A stretch of 64,000 nt of DNA from Laccaria trichodermophora. Lineage: Eukaryota; Basidiomycota; Agaricomycetes; Agaricales; Hydnangiaceae. Below, in pieces: positions 59,113-64,000 of this stretch. The notes under the pieces were generated by a model. It searched no databases. It saw only the letters and a list, made by a program, of their open reading frames with translations, and was not told the origin of the DNA. The position numbers were made by a program, and so were the translations under genes. Within the stretch, counting starts at the first letter, position 1. Every line of letters starts with the position of its first letter. The stretch is taken from positions 310,001-374,000 of the forward strand of contig JACTVC010000005.1 in the NCBI GenBank assembly GCA_018417955.1, read 5' to 3'.

Positions 59113-60140
59113 TCAGCAAAAACGGTCACTGACGGGGTAGCATAAGTAAAGCACTCAAAAGGCAGGCGAAAAAAAATCTACCTCTTTAACTTTGATCTTC
59201 GATCAAGCATCGCCTCCGCTAGTCGGCCTTCCTTGCGGGCTCGTTTGAGCTATAGCTGAATTGAAAAAGGGGGAACGGTAAATCGACATTGATAATTCGC
59301 ACCTCCTTCTTGTCATCATGAGAAACAACGATCCGACCCGCACCCCATGTCTGGAATAACTGACTAAAATATAGTTAGATTCGGCAAAAAGACAATAGAT
59401 GTTGTTGCATACTTCGAGCTTGTCTCGTTGATCTTTGGTAAGCCTGTTTGCCCATCTTTTCTCTTCTTCTCCTCCTCGTTAGCCTCCTTCTGATACTTGT
59501 ACTGTATCTTAACCCAGAAGCGCTCGGCGAAGCCGACATCTTCGCTATCCGCTCGAAGTTGTAGCGAGCCTCCGGCAACTTCATCCACACTTAGGTACTT
59601 TTCATAGACGTTCATGAAAGCCACCATGCCATCTGGTAGAACGACGGGCGTCCATTCTTCTTGTGGTCCACGAGCGTCGCGGTCAGCAGAAACCAGTCCA
59701 TGAGCGTCAGAGGAGAGGAATTTTCCTTCTCCAACACCCGTTCGTAAATTAATGGTCGGTGAACCAGAAACTCGAGTCGTCACCCACACCTGTGCAACGT
59801 CTGTCGGAATACGGTCCACTAGTTTCAAAACATCGTCTCCATCCTCGACTTTTTCTTTGTCAAGAGATTGAATAACAATGCGGTTGGTTGTCGAGTTGAA
59901 GTTAACAGAGATGGGTGATGGATCAGAGGGGTGCGTTATAAAAGTCGGTCCACGGATTTCGTTGATGTCGTTGGGAAGAACCCATGTCTCCGGGTCCTTG
60001 TCGTCAGTTTTAATTCGTCGTTTGCTGCTTCCTGCGCCTGAATTATCATTGTCGCCATCTTCAACGTCTCTCTTGCGCTTCTTCTTGATATTCTCTCCTT
60101 TGAATTTGAGTTTGGAGGAGCGAATGGCCTGTTCTGGCAT
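59113..60140 (-). CDS. FRG1: FRG1-like protein (RNA/actin-binding, nucleolar)
   Basis: 290 aa. Exons (transcript order): 60140-59413, 59363-59303, 59249-59182, 59128-59113. The family is nucleolar, associated with splicing and actin. SSKLKFKGENIKKKRKRD at the N-terminus, a fascin-like beta-trefoil core (VWVTTRV, GEGKFLSSDAHGLVSADRDA, MVAFMNVYEKYLSVDE), then QTWGAGRIVVSHDDKKELKR and EAMLDRRSKLKSDRFC. The last 16-nt exon supplies the family ending SDRFC. An upstream in-frame ATG at 60170 would add ten residues. Divergent from RPL26. Confidence 0.88.
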
Positions 60141-60264
60141 GTTGTTCAAGTATGTACAAGCGAATGGCATGTGATCTCAAGTATTGATCGTGGGAATCGC
60201 CTATTTTGTATCACACTACGGCTCAGAGTCATCGTGCCCGCCGTCCTCAAGCCTCTCGCCAAAA

Positions 60265-61006
60265 ATGAAGTTCAACGCCGGTGTGTACACTTTCCTCCCG
60301 ATGGATAGACGCTGCATTCTGTTTCTTAAAAAAAAACGAATGAATTCACGGCAAGTTATGGGCTGGATGGGGTCTTGGAAGTTTGGATGACTTGGAGGCA
60401 ACATTTGAAAGGCAATGTTATTGACGCCTTATTCCGTCTTTCAGATGTCTCTTCCTCGCGCCGCAAATCACGCAAGGCGCACTTTGCGGCTCCTTCTTCC
60501 ATTCGCCGCAAGATCATGTCGTCCGCTCTCTCAAAGGAGCTCCGCAGCAAACACAACGTGGGTCCTTGGCTTATACTCAATCTAACGGGTAATGAGATCT
60601 TTCACACAGTGTCGCTCACTGCCTATCCGGAAGGACGACGAGGTTCGGATTGTGAGGGGAAAGTACAAGGGGCGTGAGGGAAAAATTACACAGGTGTACC
60701 GCAAGAAATGGGTCATTCACGTCGACCGTGTGCAAAGAGACAAATCGAATGGTGCGACCGCTCCCATTGGCATCCACCCTAGCAATGTTGTTATCACCAC
60801 CATCAAGCTGGATAAAGATCGGTTCGTTATCTCCTTTTCTCAAGCCTTCCACGTCCCAGTTACTAACAGATCATCTATCAGACGGGCAATTTTGGACAGA
60901 AAAGATAGGAAGAAGGCGCCTGTAGCGGCTAGTGGAGATGTGGAAATGGTTGATGTACGTTCCCATCAATGTCAAGGAGAATGAATGCTAACTTTATATC
61001 TAGTAA
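60265..61006 (+). CDS. RPL26: 60S ribosomal protein L26 (uL24)
   Basis: 138 aa. Exons: 60265-60280, 60445-60557, 60610-60821, 60882-60954, 61004-61006. Large-subunit protein near the exit tunnel. [58 protein letters not shown] (KOW), [19 protein letters not shown] and LDRKDRKK. The family ending EMVD is followed by an intron whose 3' side starts directly with TAA, so the final exon is only the stop codon. Read-through of that intron would add nine residues. A Cys replaces the usual Val after KHN. Short first exon and longer first intron, as in many ribosomal protein genes. Confidence 0.94.
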
Positions 61007-61154
61007 ATCATTTGCTCTCGTTATCGTGGCATGTTATATCTCGATTCAACATCACCTATGTATCTATGCACGCGCACATGATATGCATCCCGTTCTTTTC
61101 GAGTTCAGAGAATCGTTACTGAGAATTGTGGACTGGTATACTTTACGCTGCTGC

Positions 61155-62081
61155 TTAAAAAATCACATCATCATCCTTGCTGCTTAGAAGATCTGTCGGT
61201 CCTTCTTCTTCTAACCCTGTTTCTGCAGTTGTGTCGTCGGGCGTGGATTCAATCGCATTTCTAGCTGCCGTATCTCGTTTTTTCTTCCCTTGTACTTTCT
61301 TAAGTCTAAATGTTTCCGTCCTTGTCACTCGTATTCTTCGATATTGTGCAACAAGAACGACGGACCTGAAGAACTCCTCTCGATCCATTTCATCTAGCTC
61401 GCTCATGATATACTTGATTGTATTCTCAAGCCTTGGCATGATGACATGTTCGATTGCGTTCACTCGACGATTTGTTGCGCGTATAACTTCATCGAGAATA
61501 GTGAAAGCTGTTTGGAGCGAGGCCAATTCAACCAATGTCTCGATCGCCTTTGCGTATACCTCCTTCGCTTTCATGACCTGCTGCCCACCACGTCCTAGAC
61601 CCGTCAAATTGAAATCTTTTCACGGTGAATGTTGAGATGCGCGATGGTGAATAAGATTCAGAACGAACCTGATCCTGCGACACGATCAACCTCGAAGGCT
61701 GGTAGAACGACACCAGATACGTTCTCCTGCTTCGCCTTAACGCGGAAAGTTGCCATTTTAGCCTGTTCTTGCACAAGATATGCGATGTCTCCCGTCGCAT
61801 ATGTAACCTCTGCCATCGAAAAGGAAGCCAGCTGCATTACCCTGCCCATCTTCCGTTTCGCCTAGTGCTAACTCATTGAATGGGTCTGCCATGCAAAGGT
61901 TGTTATTAATGGAATGTACCTCGTCAACCTTCTTGAGGATAGCTCGAAATCTCGTTGTTAATGCGTCTCTCTTCTTCGCGAGCAAGGAATGTCCTGTTTG
62001 TGCACCCTTCAGACGTAATTTGGTGTTCGTAAGGGCCATCCGCGTTGCAAAGACATTTTCCCGAGGTCCTGTCCCAGACAT
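61155..62081 (-). CDS. VMA8: V-type proton ATPase subunit D
   Basis: 271 aa. Exons (transcript order): 62081-61920, 61861-61669, 61615-61155. Central-stalk subunit of the V1 sector that couples ATP hydrolysis to rotation. [37 protein letters not shown] and [20 protein letters not shown] at the N-terminus, [38 protein letters not shown] and [15 protein letters not shown] near the end; coiled-coil throughout. Ends in an acidic tail. Converges on RPL26 with about 150 bp between stops. Confidence 0.95.
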
Positions 62082-62207
62082 AACAATGCAGAGCCAAGGG
62101 ATACAGGACTTCGTGTGTTGGGAAAGAGCAAAAGGGTAATGTTAGAAATCAGGAAGTAATATCCAAATTCACCGATAAGATAAGCACATTCTACTTTCCA
62201 TCTATCA

Positions 62208-62290
62208 GGGGGCATAGCTCAGTTGGGAGAGCAGTAGACTGAAGCATTTATGTGTTCTAAAGGTCCCGCGTTCGATCCGCGGTGCCCCCA
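62208..62290 (+). tRNA. tRNA-Phe (GAA) with a short intron
   Basis: The acceptor stem GGGGGCA pairs with TGCCCCC at the end; the D-arm GCTCAGTTGGGAGAGC and T-arm CGCGTTCGATCCGCG are canonical. The anticodon loop reads CTGAAG, then an intron of about 10 nt (CATTTATGTG) after position 37, then TTCTA. The GAA anticodon and the AGACTGAAG context match Phe. One anticodon-stem pair (27-43) appears as G-A. A run of five T at 62293-62297 fits a Pol III terminator. Confidence 0.9.
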
Positions 62291-62447
62291 TGTTTTTGCC
62301 CCTTTATCATGCATGAGATTTGGCTGGGGCTTGTCTCCTGCAAACTTTCAAAAGGGCAAAAAACCACCAGTCATAAACCACGCTGAATAAAATCATATTC
62401 ACTACTTGGTTACAAGTCATAGCAAAGAATCGTATTCAATAAGAAGT

Positions 62448-63752
62448 TCATGCAACGGTGTATTTGCCGTAGTTCTTTTCAGGATCAAAAACCTGCATTC
62501 AATGGATTAGCGAACCGCAACCGCACGAGTTGCCATGTTTTTACCTCCCAACGAGAAGCCGGAAATATGTGCTTATTTCTTTGATAATAACTTCTTTCAA
62601 CAACTTTGCCAGCATGGGATTCGTCCTTCTCCTTTGTGGCGTCTGCAAGCAATCGGACGTCATCGTGAACGTCGAAATTGAATAGAGGCCCCGATTTGCC
62701 GCGTGCTTTGTTGATGATAAAGTCATAAAATGTGTAATGCTATGAGCAGGGTCAGAACTGGAGGTGCTAGAGCGCCATCTCGACGTACGTGGGGTATGAT
62801 TAAGTCCTCCTAAGGTTATCGGTGAGTTGACGCCAATAAACTTGGAAAACAAACGCCTACTTTGATATACATCAGGTTGTCAACGCTGACACCTCTCAGT
62901 TCTGGAAATTGTTGCCGACACTTTTCCAAGAAACTACCGATTCCATCGCCTTTCTTGCACTATTGAAGGAGTCCCATGTCACAAGATGAGCTCCTCAACA
63001 TGGGCCTGAATAAAAGAGCTCACCGTAACGCTTTTCCGATGTCCACTCCCATCCCAATAGGAATATACAACTTCAATCTCTTCTTGCTTTACCTCCTCCT
63101 GCCTTGCCAGCCACTCCAGGCGCAGCCGCTCGCGCTCCTTGCGTTCAGCTTCCTCTCGCTCCCTATCAGGAAGGAATGAAGTGTCGACGTCGGGGTTTTT
63201 TCTAAACTTTCCTCGCTTCGCAGGTTGTCCGTCCTCGACGTCGTCGTGCTCTCTTCTGGGAGAAGCCCGACGGTCACCTGCTGCATCGCTGGACACGTCG
63301 GCATCCCGCTCGTCGTCCATAGCAAATGAAAGCGTGGCCTTCGATGTCTTCTTGCGCTTTTTTGCCTTTCTCGCGTCGTCCCTAAACATATTCTCCACAT
63401 CTTATAAGCCATCTGATCTTGCAACTCGTCGAGACAAAAGTAGAAAGGGGGATGCATGGAATGAGAAATAAACACACTTCAACTCATTCGATCTCGCTGC
63501 TTCCCTAGCTTTCTTCTCTTCCAATTCTTTCCTCCTTTGCTGGAAGTCCTCCAGACGCACCAGTCCTACAGTGCTGTTTTTCAGAGACTCCTCCATAGAA
63601 TCATTCTGCCCCACAAAGCGATTTGTAGAGGGTCGTGCCTTCTCGGTCTCGTTGATGAGTGTTTGCTTCTGTCGCTCAAATTCTTCTCGCATCTGCATGC
63701 GCTGCTTAGCGAGAGCATCTTCGCGACGACCTTCAGGTTTGTTGGCGGACAT
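62448..63752 (-). CDS. XAP5/FAM50 family protein
   Basis: 337 aa. Exons (transcript order): 63752-63476, 63400-63024, 62959-62861, 62809-62789, 62739-62545, 62492-62448. A nuclear protein linked to the spliceosome and transcription (human FAM50A, Schizosaccharomyces Xap5). [20 protein letters not shown], a Lys/Glu-rich middle with [91 protein letters not shown] and [15 protein letters not shown]. Exon 62789-62809 is 21 nt. Divergent from uS13m, 116 bp between ATGs. Confidence 0.93.
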
Positions 63753-63868
63753 GACGAGTGGGTGCCCAGTGGTGGACAACAGAACTGTTTGGCGCTTGTT
63801 TGGCGCAGTGTTCTTTTCGGTGTAAATCTCGTGACCAGAGATATACTGCTGCCACTACCAAGGCCACC

Positions 63869-64000
63869 ATGGTCCACATCCTCGGCGTGAACTTGCCAGA
63901 TAACCACCTCGCACGAGTAAGCCATTTGGTTTTTCCAGCTCAATGAAGAATTTTAATGTTATGAATCAAGTTTGCTCTCACCAAGTTCTATGGTATTGGT
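63869..64000 (+). CDS. Mitochondrial small-subunit ribosomal protein uS13m, 5' part
   Basis: The window ends inside the gene. Exons: 63869-63916 and 63971 onward. MVHILGVNLPDNHLAR joined to FALTKFYGIG matches the N-terminus of mitochondrial uS13 (yeast Sws2), which helps form the small-subunit head. Only 26 residues are visible, so the call rests on this start. Confidence 0.75.

Overview
The window looks like a chromosome segment of a mushroom-forming basidiomycete (Agaricomycetes). The evidence is about thirty compact eukaryotic genes interrupted by dozens of introns of roughly 45-60 bases, ordinary fungal housekeeping families in versions I recognise from Agaricomycetes, and a DUF6589 gene, a family that is abundant in that group. 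I built the gene models by hand: introns were placed where the reading frame, splice signals and family similarity agreed, and every model given with exon coordinates sums to a whole number of codons.

Layout. Positions 1-3282 hold the 3' part of STT4 (phosphatidylinositol 4-kinase). Positions 3400-12490 form a transposon island: a Tc1/mariner-like MITE has been split by a 6.7-kb element carrying a DUF6589 gene and a RecQ-type helicase gene. Two inverted copies of a second MITE and one PIF/Harbinger-like MITE are inserted in or next to it. From 13.2 to 64 kb there is dense housekeeping sequence: ECM2/RBM22 (splicing), MET8 (siroheme), RCL1 (18S rRNA), UBA3 (neddylation), NPR2 (TORC1 control), OGG1 (DNA repair), TAP42 (phosphatase control), YPT6, MTHFR, APC15, CreC-like WD40, BCKDHB, an unknown membrane protein, POT1 (telomere), a YeeE/YedE transporter, a LEA_2-like membrane protein, a Zip3-like RING protein, a JmjC protein, casein kinase 1, a flavin monooxygenase, GID4, a DHA2-type MFS transporter, Ran/GSP1, FRG1, RPL26, VMA8, tRNA-Phe, XAP5/FAM50 and the start of uS13m.

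Organisation. Gene strands alternate often, giving many divergent pairs with 65-230 bp between start codons and convergent pairs with short 3' gaps. Functions are mixed and show no biosynthetic cluster. Themes that recur are nutrient signalling (NPR2, TAP42, CreC, GID4) and splicing (ECM2, XAP5).

Most interesting points: (1) the DUF6589 + RecQ helicase pair sits in an element with inverted arms and a perfect 9-bp flanking repeat, a candidate undescribed class of DNA transposon; (2) STT4 needs an AT-AC intron followed by an 8-nt microexon to restore the invariant kinase motif; (3) four genes appear to use GC-AG introns; (4) the stop codon of RPL26 stands alone after the last intron.
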